From assembly GCF_029873475.1 (NCBI RefSeq), contig NZ_CP123499.1, positions 1,860,001 to 1,924,000 on the forward strand: a DNA stretch of 64,000 bases. Direction: 5' to 3'. Made by a program: the position numbers and the translations under genes. The stretch comes from Arsenophonus sp. aPb. GTDB taxonomy: Bacteria; Pseudomonadota; Gammaproteobacteria; Enterobacterales; Enterobacteriaceae. How positions within the stretch are numbered: the first letter of the stretch is position 1; every line of letters starts with the position of its first letter. Positions 8,443 to 16,690 of this stretch are shown in pieces. The notes below the pieces were generated by a model. It was not told where the DNA came from and made no database searches. It saw nothing but the letters and a program-made list of their open reading frames with translations.

Positions 8443-8834
8443 TTAGCATCCTCTGCATAGGTCAAGATAAAATCACGCGTCAGACGCCAGATTGCGCGTC
8501 CGCCCGTCTGCTCTTCCATCGACTGCAAAAAATTACCGCGCCCAACGGCCTGCACTGGATAATCACCAATATAGCCCTGCTCGATACCTTCCCATTCATC
8601 CCGGATAGCATCACTCAACGCAAGCGCAGCCAGATAATCAGCTAACTGAACAGTGACCTGAAATCGAGCTTGCACTAGCTTGGTTTTCGCTAATCCAGTA
8701 AAGATTTTTGGATCACTGATGCGTTGATAAATAATTCCCTCGAGGTGCTCTGAGGGCAACATCAAAGGATAGGCGGGTAGTTTTGTGATACGCTCTAAAT
8801 CTGCTTTGATATCAGCTTCTATCATGACGTGCAT
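8439..8834 (-). CDS. Tail terminator/neck protein, DUF3168-like
   Basis: 131 residues (MIEADIKADLERITKL, VTVQLADYLAALALSDAI) resembling the DUF3168/gpU-like component that caps the tail. It overlaps the upstream head-closure gene by 23 bases. The 5' MHVM leaves two starts possible: ATG 8834, or the second ATG three codons later at 8825. Confidence 0.7.
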   Translation of the reverse strand: MHVMIEADIKADLERITKLPAYPLMLPSEHLEGIIYQRISDPKIFTGLAKTKLVQARFQVTVQLADYLAALALSDAIRDEWEGIEQGYIGDYPVQAVGRGNFLQSMEEQTGGRAIWRLTRDFILTYAEDAK

Positions 8835-9138
8835 CCGCTTCGGTTGTGATAATTAATCGGTCGGCTTGATTGCGGTCAATGGCACGCACGGTAAATCGCC
8901 GCTGCCGATAGTCAATTAACCAGTCGATATCAACATCTTCTCTGGGGCGAAGTGTAAAGCGAACTTTTTCAATAATTTGTCCCTGACCGGCGGTTCGGAT
9001 TTTATTATTGGAAATTGATTCAACTTTGGCCCAAACATCTGCCACTTTTTCAGCAACGACTTTTTCACTTCCCAACTCATCGCGCACGATCTTAAACAGT
9101 GACAGTGTAATACGTTTATTTAGCTCTCCCGCTTTCAT
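8812..9138 (-). CDS. Head-tail joining (head closure) protein
   Basis: 108 residues. GELNKRITLSLFKIVRDELG, VWAKVESISNNK, FTLRPREDVDIDWLIDYR and FTVRAIDRNQADR match the short phage head-tail adaptor family (SPP1 gp16/HK97 type). It follows the connector gene by 2 bases. It closes the head after packaging. Confidence 0.85.
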   Translation of the reverse strand: MKAGELNKRITLSLFKIVRDELGSEKVVAEKVADVWAKVESISNNKIRTAGQGQIIEKVRFTLRPREDVDIDWLIDYRQRRFTVRAIDRNQADRLIITTEADARHDRS

Positions 9139-9140
9139 GC

Positions 9141-9446
9141 TTACCCCACATTTAAATAACGATAGGGCTCAATCAATGCCTTAAATCCAGCCGGCACGGT
9201 GATCGTTTCCCGATTTTCATAAAAATGATCGACAGCTAGTAAAAGCGCTAACTCAATATCCGCCGACAGAGCAACACCGTCAGGATCCGTATTCGGCACG
9301 TCGTTTTCATAAATAGTGCGATTAATATAATTTTCTGCCCGCTTTTTTGCCGCCATCAGATAAGTGAGTAACAATTCATCTTCCAGACTGTTATTTTCAT
9401 CGATTCGGCATTGTGCTTTTAACTTGGCTAATGTCGGCAGTGGCAT
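9141..9446 (-). CDS. Head-tail connector, gp6-like
   Basis: About 101 residues from ATG 9446. LAKLKAQCRIDENNSLEDEL, AAKKRAENYINRTIY and a helical LALLLAVDHFYENRE match the HK97 gp6-like adaptor. The frame is open upstream to 9518, but that stretch overlaps a terminator-like hairpin with seven T. A GGGAG lies 8 bases before ATG 9446, so this start is preferred. The protein docks on the portal. Confidence 0.85.
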   Translation of the reverse strand: MPLPTLAKLKAQCRIDENNSLEDELLLTYLMAAKKRAENYINRTIYENDVPNTDPDGVALSADIELALLLAVDHFYENRETITVPAGFKALIEPYRYLNVG

Positions 9447-9525
9447 AAACGCTCCCATCGAGCCTGCGTAAAAGTCGCAGGCATAAAAAAACCGCATTGT
9501 GCGGCTGCGATAAAACATCCTTCAT
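9397..9525 (-). CDS. Possible 42-residue ORF coupled to the capsid extension stop
   Basis: ATG 9525 follows ACGGAGGA at good spacing and overlaps the stop of the capsid frameshift extension as TAATG. The same coupling is seen at the tail gene. The peptide (MKDVLSQPHNAVFLC...) has no recognised domain and overlaps the connector gene in another frame. The strong ribosome binding site may instead serve the connector's longer start. Low confidence as a gene. Confidence 0.25.
   Translation of the reverse strand: MKDVLSQPHNAVFLCLRLLRRLDGSVYATADISQVKSTMPNR
9485..9504 (-). terminator. Terminator-like hairpin downstream of capsid gene
   Basis: On the - strand CCGCA, loop CAA, TGCGG is followed by seven T. 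It sits 20 bases past the capsid extension stop. It may reduce expression of downstream neck and tail genes relative to the capsid unless Q-antiterminated. Confidence 0.6.
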
Positions 9526-9590
9526 TAATTAATCCTCCGTTTAATGGTATCCGCTTTAAACTCTGTTGAGTCTGCGGTTATTCCTTTGGG
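9525..9590 (-). promoter_or_regulatory. Putative -1 frameshift cassette at end of major capsid gene
   Basis: The zero frame ends CCC CCA AAG GAA TAA. The heptamer CCCAAAG (9584-9590) is followed by a 6-nt spacer and a 27-nt element (9551-9577) with outer stem CCGC/GCGG and inner stem AGACTC/GAGTTT around AACA. The -1 frame runs 19 residues (GITADSTEFKADTI, KRRIN) to TAA at 9525-9527. Confidence 0.7.
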
Positions 9591-10810
9591 GGAGGAGTAG
9601 AACTCTTACCAACCAAGGCTTTGATCGCTGAACTATCCTCAAGTACACAATCAAAACGATGAAACGCCAAAAATGCAGTCTGATCAAACTCAGCATAGCG
9701 TTCAACCAGTCGTTTCAATGTCATATAGCTAACCCGTCGGACAATAAAGCGATTGAAGTCACCGCAGAAAATAAACTTTTTACCTGCGGCCATTTCATCA
9801 ATTGCTTGATCAACTACATACTGCACACCTAGGATTGTTGACGGTGCCACGCCGATAATTTCAGGTAACCACAGTGGCCGCCCCTGATTATCTTCCATTT
9901 CCGTGATCAGTTTCAGCGTACTGTCATTAAATGCCCAACGGAAATTAGGACCATTACGATAAGCCGGATCTAACGCATGCTTTAGCTTATTCATATCTTT
10001 CCAGCTAAATTTATCTGCCGCATCGACCGTTTTATCAACCGAAGCCTCTAAGCCTTTAGGTTGCAGTGGCGTTCCTGCTCCGGTGCCTTTAACTAAATAT
10101 TTAGCCTCACCACGTCCCAGCCGCTGCGCAATTCGACCGGCTAAATAAGCTTGCATATCAATGCCACTATCTTGCAACAACTCATTAGAGACACGGATAA
10201 TTTTTGATGATAACTTTTTCGCACCAAGCGTTACGCTGCCAAATTTCACATCTTCTTCTTTCGTTTCGGTATTCTCTCCTAATAGTTCGCCTTCTTCCGA
10301 TGTACCGTCAGAGGTAGCCCAGGTAATATCCTGACCATTAGAGGTGGACAAAATTTGTGAAATATTGGCTATACCGCCATAAGCTTTCATCTGATCAACG
10401 ACCTTATTTAACATCTGTGTCGGTACGGTATAGCCGCCTTTTTCTTCCGGGGATGTTCCTTGTGCGCGCAATTCACGCAACACTTGACGCTCTTCTGTGC
10501 TGAGCTCACCAAATCCATGCCGTAAAAATTTATCAAACGTCTTGGCGCGACGCTCGGCTTGTTCAGTTGCGCTATTTTCGTTATTTTTATTACGTTGCTC
10601 CGACTCTTGCTTGTCAACTAGTTGCTGATCCAGTGAGCGCAACTGCTCTTCACGTTGAATTTGCTCATCAACCGTTTTTAGTTCAGTTTTATGCTTGTTC
10701 CACTCGGCTTTTTGCTCTTCATTCCATGTGGCATCGCCAATTTTTTCGTGCAGAGCACGCATATCAGTCGCAATAGTATTGCGTTTCTGCTTTAATTCAT
10801 GAAGTTTCAT
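9578..10810 (-). CDS. Major capsid protein, HK97 fold with N-terminal delta domain
   Basis: 410 residues. The first about 110 residues are charged coiled coil (the HK97 delta/scaffold domain, normally removed by the prohead protease). From GGYTVPTQMLNKVVDQM onward the sequence matches HK97-type capsids, with LLGENTETKEEDVKFG, ELLQDSGIDMQAYLAGRIA and RPLWLPEIIG. It follows the protease gene by 9 bases. The zero-frame product ends SSTPPPKE. A -1 frameshift at CCCAAAG would add a 19-residue tail shared with the tail tube protein. Confidence 0.95.
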   Translation of the reverse strand: MKLHELKQKRNTIATDMRALHEKIGDATWNEEQKAEWNKHKTELKTVDEQIQREEQLRSLDQQLVDKQESEQRNKNNENSATEQAERRAKTFDKFLRHGFGELSTEERQVLRELRAQGTSPEEKGGYTVPTQMLNKVVDQMKAYGGIANISQILSTSNGQDITWATSDGTSEEGELLGENTETKEEDVKFGSVTLGAKKLSSKIIRVSNELLQDSGIDMQAYLAGRIAQRLGRGEAKYLVKGTGAGTPLQPKGLEASVDKTVDAADKFSWKDMNKLKHALDPAYRNGPNFRWAFNDSTLKLITEMEDNQGRPLWLPEIIGVAPSTILGVQYVVDQAIDEMAAGKKFIFCGDFNRFIVRRVSYMTLKRLVERYAEFDQTAFLAFHRFDCVLEDSSAIKALVGKSSTPPPKE

Positions 10811-10819
10811 CTCTAATTC

Positions 10820-11425
10820 CTATGCATTAAGTAATGTAAGAATGCGCTCTCGCGCCATTTTTTGATTCACGGCTTTTTGCAGCTCACCACTCTCTCTCAC
10901 CTCCCGCCAGGCTTTTAGTGAACGAATGGCGGCATCTGCATGCTGATACGCTGGATAAGTCACCGGGCTGACATCAAATAGACGGGATATTTGGCTAATT
11001 TCTCGGATCACGACGCCGTCATCATCCTGATACCACTGTTCACCATCGCGGGAGACGTGAAAAGCAAATGAACTCTGATTGATATCCCCCCTTTGCATCG
11101 GTGCAACAACTAGATCGCGGATTGTTTGTGTGTCAGGTGCCGTGATGTCGTAAACTAATCCCCGCTCATTAACACTAAGAGATAAAGTTCCAGCTGTGCT
11201 ACGTCCGAGAATATAATTTGCGTCGTGGTTGAACAGTGCGCGCACATCATCAGTTAGCACATCATCAAACGCGCCAGGTTTAATTACCTCCCGAAATCCC
11301 CACATCAATTCAGAACGACTATTAAAAACCGACGCTAGCCCGACAATGTGAGTCGATTTATTTTCTTTACCGACTTCAGCACGAACCTCGCCGAAATAAC
11401 ATCGGGTTTCTTTTTCACTGGACAT
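10820..11425 (-). CDS. Prohead protease, HK97 family (U35-like)
   Basis: About 201 residues from ATG 11425, which has an AGGGG upstream and overlaps the portal stop. The frame opens earlier at 11482. Landmarks are YFGEVRAEV, GFREVIKPGAFDDVL, LFNHD (catalytic His region) and INQSSFAFHV (catalytic Ser region). The protein matures the capsid by removing the delta domain. It sits in the standard portal-protease-capsid order. Confidence 0.92.
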   Translation of the reverse strand: MSSEKETRCYFGEVRAEVGKENKSTHIVGLASVFNSRSELMWGFREVIKPGAFDDVLTDDVRALFNHDANYILGRSTAGTLSLSVNERGLVYDITAPDTQTIRDLVVAPMQRGDINQSSFAFHVSRDGEQWYQDDDGVVIREISQISRLFDVSPVTYPAYQHADAAIRSLKAWREVRESGELQKAVNQKMARERILTLLNA

Positions 11426-12647
11426 TATCATCCCCTTTAGGCTGGTCTGTTTTGCTTGCCATAGGCTTGGCGGCATTAACACTGACTAACATTTCATCTA
11501 ATCCCTTAACTGGATTCATATCTTCAAACGCCCGCGCTTCATTGCGACTCATCCAGCCGTCAGTAATAGCGAAATGATAGAATTCTGCACGCTCTTTCGG
11601 TGTGCCGCGTAACAATCCAGTCAGGTTAAAACGGGCATAAAAGCCGGCGGTGGATTCTTGCCGAGTAAACAACCGTCGATTGAGCTCCTGCTCCCAATTA
11701 ACCACCCACGGCATAACGGTATGCCTGACGAACTGAATTGATTGTTCAGAGATATTGGAAAAAGTCGCTTTTTCTAAATCGTTGATCATATGAGCGGGAA
11801 CATTGAAAATACTGGCGATCATTGAGCGATTAAGTTTTAACATATCAATCAACTGAGCATCGACTGGTGAAACGGTTAATGCTTTATAATCCAGTTCCGC
11901 AGGCAGCAACATGGTTTTATTTTCTTGGCTACGTAACGCATGCGTCGCCTTAATCCACATCTCCTTTAGTCGTGACCAACTATCTTTATTCAGTTCACTT
12001 TTAACTGAAAGAATGCCGGCAGGGCGAGCGTTACCACCAAAAAATGCGCTGGTATACTTCTGCCCACTCATGCCCATGCCGACCGTTTCCGCATGCTGCA
12101 TAATCGGGCTTAGGCCCATACGCTGATCATTACCTAGCGCCCGAATATGGATCATGTCGTGGGGGCTAATCGCAAAATTGCCAAGCTCATTATAAACACC
12201 GTAGGTATAGCGGCCACCCGTGTTGAGTAATGTTGTCTCCCATGGCATACAAGCTTCCAGATTTATCACTTCACCTTTGCGATTGCGCTTAACCCAGGTA
12301 TAACCATTTCCCCAACCGAGAATATGCCGCTCTTTGGTTTCCCGCCATTTATAGCTTGTTTGCCATTCGTTAGGTTCATCATGTAAAAGATAAAAAACCG
12401 GATGATCACGCGCCGCTGACACTTTATTGCCAGATTTGCGCATAACATGCAGCGGCATCTGCGCCACCGACGATGACAGCACATAAATACAGGCATAAAC
12501 CGCCGCCAGTTTCATCGCTGTCGTCGGATTGACATAAACATCGCTATTAAAAATTTCATCACAATCCGCCGCTTCAGCGGTGATTGGCGTTTCAGGGTTT
12601 TCGATATTTTGTGCAACATCACTACGAAAAAAAGCATCAAGTAACAT
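11415..12647 (-). CDS. Portal protein, HK97 family
   Basis: 410 residues. TTAMKLAAVYACIYVLSSSVA, PLHVMR, HPVFYLLHDEPNEWQ and VPAHMINDLEKATFSN with WEQELNRRLF are typical of the HK97 portal family. The dodecamer sits at one capsid vertex and contacts the terminase. The gene lies between the small membrane protein and the protease. Confidence 0.95.
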   Translation of the reverse strand: MLLDAFFRSDVAQNIENPETPITAEAADCDEIFNSDVYVNPTTAMKLAAVYACIYVLSSSVAQMPLHVMRKSGNKVSAARDHPVFYLLHDEPNEWQTSYKWRETKERHILGWGNGYTWVKRNRKGEVINLEACMPWETTLLNTGGRYTYGVYNELGNFAISPHDMIHIRALGNDQRMGLSPIMQHAETVGMGMSGQKYTSAFFGGNARPAGILSVKSELNKDSWSRLKEMWIKATHALRSQENKTMLLPAELDYKALTVSPVDAQLIDMLKLNRSMIASIFNVPAHMINDLEKATFSNISEQSIQFVRHTVMPWVVNWEQELNRRLFTRQESTAGFYARFNLTGLLRGTPKERAEFYHFAITDGWMSRNEARAFEDMNPVKGLDEMLVSVNAAKPMASKTDQPKGDDNVQ

Positions 12648-12798
12648 GATTTCTCCTTCTGCTTACCAGTAGTGCATAAACCACTAGCAATGAACCACCA
12701 GTTATCAAGGTATTGGCTAAGCCATATTTTAGGTAACAGCCCGCCAACACCGCAGCAATACCGCTCAATGCAGTGACATCAAGAATGATAGTTTTCAT
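12637..12798 (-). CDS. Small phage membrane protein between terminase and portal, 53 residues
   Basis: A short frame from ATG 12798 (overlapping the terminase stop by ATGA) to TGA 12637, inside the portal start. It encodes two hydrophobic helices (DVTALSGIAAVLAGCYL and NTLITGGSLLVVYALLV) and a basic SRRRNH end. Comparable two-helix proteins occupy this place in many HK97-like phages. Function is unknown. Confidence 0.7.
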   Translation of the reverse strand: MKTIILDVTALSGIAAVLAGCYLKYGLANTLITGGSLLVVYALLVSRRRNHVT

Positions 12799-14525
12799 AA
12801 AATTAATAAGTCTTCGTTAGGATCCAGTGAAGAGAGAAAGTCATTTTCTTCATGTAGCATGGCGCGACCGATGGCCATAATCAGCGAAACCGCCCCATCA
12901 ATTTTATTTTCGTTTTTTTCTTTGATAGGACGCACAACATCATCATTACCGGGCAAATATTTGCCCACAACGTTACTAATACACCAGGTCATGATCGGGT
13001 TGCCATCATGATGAAAACGCCCTGAGGCAATCGCAGCTTCAAGCTCTTTCATTGGATCGGACATATTGGTGTAGTTTTGAACAATTGTTATCGGATTCAT
13101 TCCTTCATCCGCTAACTGGTGCGATAGGTTGGTAGCACCATGGGGATCAATTGCAGTTTCTTCAATTGGGTTAGTGAGGTTATCGGCTTTTGCATCCTCT
13201 AAAATCTCTCGATAATCGATTTCTGCGCCGTCGGTAACTTTCAAGTGTCCTGTTACTACCCATTTTTTAAACCGCTCTGCCGTTCGTTGATTTTCAATAT
13301 TGGCACTGAAAACGGCGTCATAAGGTACATAAAAACTGGGGGAAATAGAATAATAATGACGCTTGCCATCAATTTCACGACTAAATAACTTTACTCTAGA
13401 ATTCATATCCAGTTTACGCGCTAAATCAAGCGACTGGATACAAGACTGACCTTCAAATTGTTCTAATGTTAGCGCTTTATCCTCACACTCACGCCAGCTT
13501 AGCATATTAAAATAAGCGGATCTGGCTGAAACCCATATATTTAAATGCTTTGTTTTAAATATGCCGGCTAGACGAGGATTATTCTTTGCTCTGTTTTGTT
13601 GGCTAATCAGGAACTCATGGTAAATTGAAACTCCCATATTCGGATTTGCTTTTTTCAACACGGCAGGATCTGTCCAATCGTCGCCTTCATCAACAGTATA
13701 AATAATGCCAAACAGCTCTTCGTTCGGGACAATGCCAGTGAGCATTTCAATCACTTCCCGGCGCTTATCATAACAGGGGCCTTCAATATTATCGCCGCTA
13801 GTTGTAATAGCCCACATTAGCGGTTGTCGTCTGGCGCCCATGCCCGTTAACATAGTGGTGTAGAGTGAATCTGTCGAATGTTCATGATATTCATCTACAA
13901 TTGCGCAATGAGGTGATTGGCCGTCCCCAGGATTACCGATTATCGGTTCAAATCGAGCACCATCTTCTGGCCGATTCATATTTTTGGCATTAATTTCAAT
14001 ACCGAAAGCCTCAATCAGCAATGGCGTACGTTTGCACATCAATCTTGCTGGCCTGAACACTTCCCAAGCTTGCTTTTCCGTGGTTGCACCAGAGTAAACC
14101 TCAGCACCAAATTCGTTATCACAAGTAAAGCAATACAAAGCTACGCCCGCTGAGATCGCAGATTTACCATTTTTACGCGGAATTTCTGTATACACCTCAC
14201 GAAAGCGACGTAATTTACTCCCTTTATGTACCCAACCAAAAGCACTGCAGATAATAAATAATTGCCATGGTTCAAGCGTGATCGGCATTCGCTTAAATGC
14301 CCATTCACCCTTAGTATGTGGCAACAGCTGAATAAATTTTGCTGCTCGCTCTGCCAAGTCTTTATCAAACCGGTAGCGGAATTTTCGGCTTTCCGCTCGA
14401 GCTAAATCATCGAGATGCCGTTGACAGGCGTCGATTACATATTGACAAACATCAATTTTTCCGCGCACTACGTCACGTGCATACTGATTAGCAGCATTAA
14501 CATTAAGATACGACTTGCGACTCAT
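12795..14525 (-). CDS. Terminase large subunit
   Basis: 576 residues. The ATPase Walker A is PRKNGKSA at about 116-123, with the Walker B-like CAIVDEYHEH about 85 residues later. The C-terminal half has the nuclease-type acids (SLDLARKLDMNS, IDPHGATN). This is the Terminase_1 family that packages DNA into HK97-type heads. It overlaps the small subunit by ATGA at 14522-14525. Confidence 0.95.
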   Translation of the reverse strand: MSRKSYLNVNAANQYARDVVRGKIDVCQYVIDACQRHLDDLARAESRKFRYRFDKDLAERAAKFIQLLPHTKGEWAFKRMPITLEPWQLFIICSAFGWVHKGSKLRRFREVYTEIPRKNGKSAISAGVALYCFTCDNEFGAEVYSGATTEKQAWEVFRPARLMCKRTPLLIEAFGIEINAKNMNRPEDGARFEPIIGNPGDGQSPHCAIVDEYHEHSTDSLYTTMLTGMGARRQPLMWAITTSGDNIEGPCYDKRREVIEMLTGIVPNEELFGIIYTVDEGDDWTDPAVLKKANPNMGVSIYHEFLISQQNRAKNNPRLAGIFKTKHLNIWVSARSAYFNMLSWRECEDKALTLEQFEGQSCIQSLDLARKLDMNSRVKLFSREIDGKRHYYSISPSFYVPYDAVFSANIENQRTAERFKKWVVTGHLKVTDGAEIDYREILEDAKADNLTNPIEETAIDPHGATNLSHQLADEGMNPITIVQNYTNMSDPMKELEAAIASGRFHHDGNPIMTWCISNVVGKYLPGNDDVVRPIKEKNENKIDGAVSLIMAIGRAMLHEENDFLSSLDPNEDLLIL

Positions 14526-15013
14526 GATGAAATCATCTTTAAAAACGGATTTTCTTTTTTCTGGCCAACAATACCAATTAAACGCTGACGGCTACTCGGA
14601 TCTAACCCCAGCATTGCACCGGTGCGATCCATTTCCGTTTCCTGCTCTTTTTTAGCCGTCAAATCAGGGTTTTTTATTGGCCCACCTGTTGCACCAATCA
14701 AACGCGTACCATCACGCATAATATTAATAACCAGCTCTCGCCATAACTGATAAGCAACACACCAACGTTCAAGTACAGCAAGATCAGTCAGACACAATAT
14801 CCCTTGACCACATAGCTCATTAACCGTCATTTTCCACATGGATACCGCTAGTACCATCTCGTTTTCAACAAACCAATCAGGCGGCTCTACACCTTTTAGT
14901 GGCGCAAAAACTGGCTCATCATGGTTTAGTGCTCGTTTTCCCGGATTGCCCGCTAGCTTTTTTTTGGCTACCGGCTTTGGGCGACGGCCAGATTTCCCCG
15001 GCGTGCCCGCCAT
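14522..15013 (-). CDS. Terminase small subunit, P27 family
   Basis: 163 residues. It starts MAGTPGKSGRRPKPVAKKK and continues KLAGNPGKRALNHDEP, then has CLTDLAVLERWCVAYQLW and SRQRLIGIVG, the P27-type small terminase pattern. It recognises the packaging site. It is coupled to the large subunit by overlapping stop and start codons. Confidence 0.92.
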   Translation of the reverse strand: MAGTPGKSGRRPKPVAKKKLAGNPGKRALNHDEPVFAPLKGVEPPDWFVENEMVLAVSMWKMTVNELCGQGILCLTDLAVLERWCVAYQLWRELVINIMRDGTRLIGATGGPIKNPDLTAKKEQETEMDRTGAMLGLDPSSRQRLIGIVGQKKENPFLKMISS

Positions 15014-15169
15014 AGAACAACCTCCCCTTAATAGAGAAAAATCAATAGATAAAAATTATGGATGGAAAAACCCATTTTAATTTCATTTTTCGCGGCTATA
15101 AAAATTTGATTAAAGCGGCAGTCCTGGAAAGCGAGAGGGGTAGAGATTTTACCCGCCCCTCCCCCTGCC

Positions 15170-15520
15170 TTATCGGCTTCTTTCCCGGGCGGTTTTCTTG
15201 CGGTGACACGGCCAGCAAAGACTTTGCAAGTTACTCTCTGCGTCAGTGCCGCCATGGGCTTTCGCAATAATGTGGTCAACGGTTTTGGCTGTGGTGGCCA
15301 GACTGTTCTTTAAGCAGATCTGGCAGAGATATTTATCACGCTTTAATATCTGCGCACGTAATTTATCCCACCTTGTACCATAACCGCGTTGATGACGACT
15401 TTTGCCTGGCTGATGGTTTTCCCATCCTTGACTTAGATGCGCTTCACAATAGCCACTGCGATCAGTGGTTGTCTTGGCGCAGCCGCGTTTGCGGCATGCG
15501 CGGGGAATACGAGGTGGCAT
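15170..15520 (-). CDS. Phage HNH endonuclease near the packaging end
   Basis: About 116 residues starting MPPRIPRACRKRGC at 15520; the frame is open to 15550. A Cys/His-rich HNH core is present: CQICLKN, VDHIIAKAHGGTDAESN, LCWPCHRKK. HNH enzymes next to terS are needed for cos cleavage with HK97-type terminases. A 156-base gap to terS may hold the cos site, but I cannot define it. Confidence 0.9.
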   Translation of the reverse strand: MPPRIPRACRKRGCAKTTTDRSGYCEAHLSQGWENHQPGKSRHQRGYGTRWDKLRAQILKRDKYLCQICLKNSLATTAKTVDHIIAKAHGGTDAESNLQSLCWPCHRKKTARERSR

Positions 15521-15623
15521 GGGATTTATCCGTCTTTTGTGAGCCAACATTGATATTATTTGGCAATCAATAAATAAAATAGATATTTTATCTATGCATG
15601 AAAATATATGAGATCAATAAATT

Positions 15624-16136
15624 ATGAATGAAGATATCAAAACACAATTAAGGGAAAAGCCAGCTGTTGGGGAACAAGTAATTAATGCCCTTCAGTGCTT
15701 TATTAATAACGACAGATTCCTTTTAGAAGTAGATGCAAATGAACCCACGCTAACTAGTCAAATTGGGAGGTATCTACAAGATGAATTCCCTGACTATAAC
15801 GTAGATTGTGAATATAATCGTAATATTGATGGACCTAAAAAAGTGTACTTAGTAACAGAACATTCAGGCACAATAAATACTGATTACAAAAAATTAAATC
15901 TGGTTGTTCCAGACATCATAGTACACAAAAGAGGAAATAATCATCATAACTTGTTAGTTGTAGAATTCAAAAAATCCACAAATAATGATTCCGTTGCCTA
16001 CGCAAAAGATAGAATTAAGCTAGAAGCGATAAAACATGATATTCGATATACATATGGGCTTTTTATCGAACTAGAAACAAATAAAAAAGCCTTAAAACAA
16101 CCAGATAGCGAAGTAAAAAACACCTACTGGATATAA
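15624..16136 (+). CDS. PD-(D/E)XK nuclease-like protein of unknown role
   Basis: 170 residues, transcribed against the surrounding late genes. The core VPDIIVHKRG followed by LLVVEFKKS has the spaced D...E-x-K of PD-(D/E)XK nucleases. A DAKEADY-type partner is absent and no other domain is visible. It has its own downstream terminator (16184-16220) and AT-rich codons, so it looks like an independently expressed moron. Possible roles are anti-phage nuclease or DNA repair; neither is shown. Confidence 0.65.
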   Translation: MNEDIKTQLREKPAVGEQVINALQCFINNDRFLLEVDANEPTLTSQIGRYLQDEFPDYNVDCEYNRNIDGPKKVYLVTEHSGTINTDYKKLNLVVPDIIVHKRGNNHHNLLVVEFKKSTNNDSVAYAKDRIKLEAIKHDIRYTYGLFIELETNKKALKQPDSEVKNTYWI

Positions 16137-16183
16137 CATTAATAAATTTATTGATACTAAATATGACCATATAATTAACATTT

Positions 16184-16220
16184 AAAATGCTGCCTTTATT
16201 ATTTAAGGGTAGCATTTTTT
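16184..16220. terminator. Bidirectional terminator between PD-(D/E)XK gene and Rz
   Basis: AAAATGCTGCC (16184-16194) pairs with GGGTAGCATTTT (16207-16218), with T-runs on both strands. It ends the + strand moron and can also serve the lysis genes on the - strand. Confidence 0.75.
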
Positions 16221-16240
16221 AATAATTTCATTTATTACTT

Positions 16241-16690
16241 TTACTTATAAACTTCTTTAACCCTTTCCCTTAACCCCAAATACTGCGCCTCTAAGGTTTC
16301 GAGCTGACGTCTGAGACGGAGATAATTTCGCCGAGCGTCAGGCGCCAGTTCGGTGGGTCTTGCATCATCCAGGCTGGAGGAGGAGGCGGTAATATTGTCG
16401 GACTTTGCACACACCGCTTTGACATACAACCGCTTAGTACCATTGTGCAGATCGTCAGTAAGCCTGGTAATTTCAGCTTTCGCATAACTAAGTTCCTGTG
16501 TCCGTTTAGTATCCAGTTGATGCAGTAATTTTACTTCTTTTAAATAGCTGTTTTTGAGCTCTGTCTGCTTGTCTAATTCAGCCACCAGCTGGTTATATTG
16601 ATACTTAAGTTGGGCATAATAGTTATATAAAATTACAAGCGACGTAGAAGCTAATATGGCGATAAAAAATGGCAAAGTAGTTAATTTCAT
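16241..16690 (-). CDS. Rz: Inner-membrane spanin Rz
   Basis: 149 residues from ATG 16690, which overlaps the endolysin stop by ATGA. There is one N-terminal transmembrane helix (LPFFIAILASTSLVILYNYY) and a long periplasmic coiled coil (DKQTELKNSYLKEVKLLHQL). It pairs with the nested Rz1 lipoprotein to fuse inner and outer membranes in the last step of lysis. Confidence 0.88.
   Translation of the reverse strand: MKLTTLPFFIAILASTSLVILYNYYAQLKYQYNQLVAELDKQTELKNSYLKEVKLLHQLDTKRTQELSYAKAEITRLTDDLHNGTKRLYVKAVCAKSDNITASSSSLDDARPTELAPDARRNYLRLRRQLETLEAQYLGLRERVKEVYK
16291..16485 (-). CDS. Rz1: Outer-membrane spanin Rz1 lipoprotein, nested in Rz
   Basis: 64 residues fully inside Rz in another frame. 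It has a lipoprotein signal with lipobox LSGC, Cys20 being the lipidated residue, and a Pro run (PPPPP) downstream. Nesting, lipobox and proline content are the hallmarks of Rz1. Confidence 0.88.
   Translation of the reverse strand: MRKLKLPGLLTICTMVLSGCMSKRCVQSPTILPPPPPAWMMQDPPNWRLTLGEIISVSDVSSKP

Noticed and set aside
9578..9590. Simple C-homopolymer sequencing error at the capsid end
   Set aside because: The tail gene has only three C yet needs the same -1 shift at the same heptamer, with the same spacer and stem-loop. Independent errors are unlikely.
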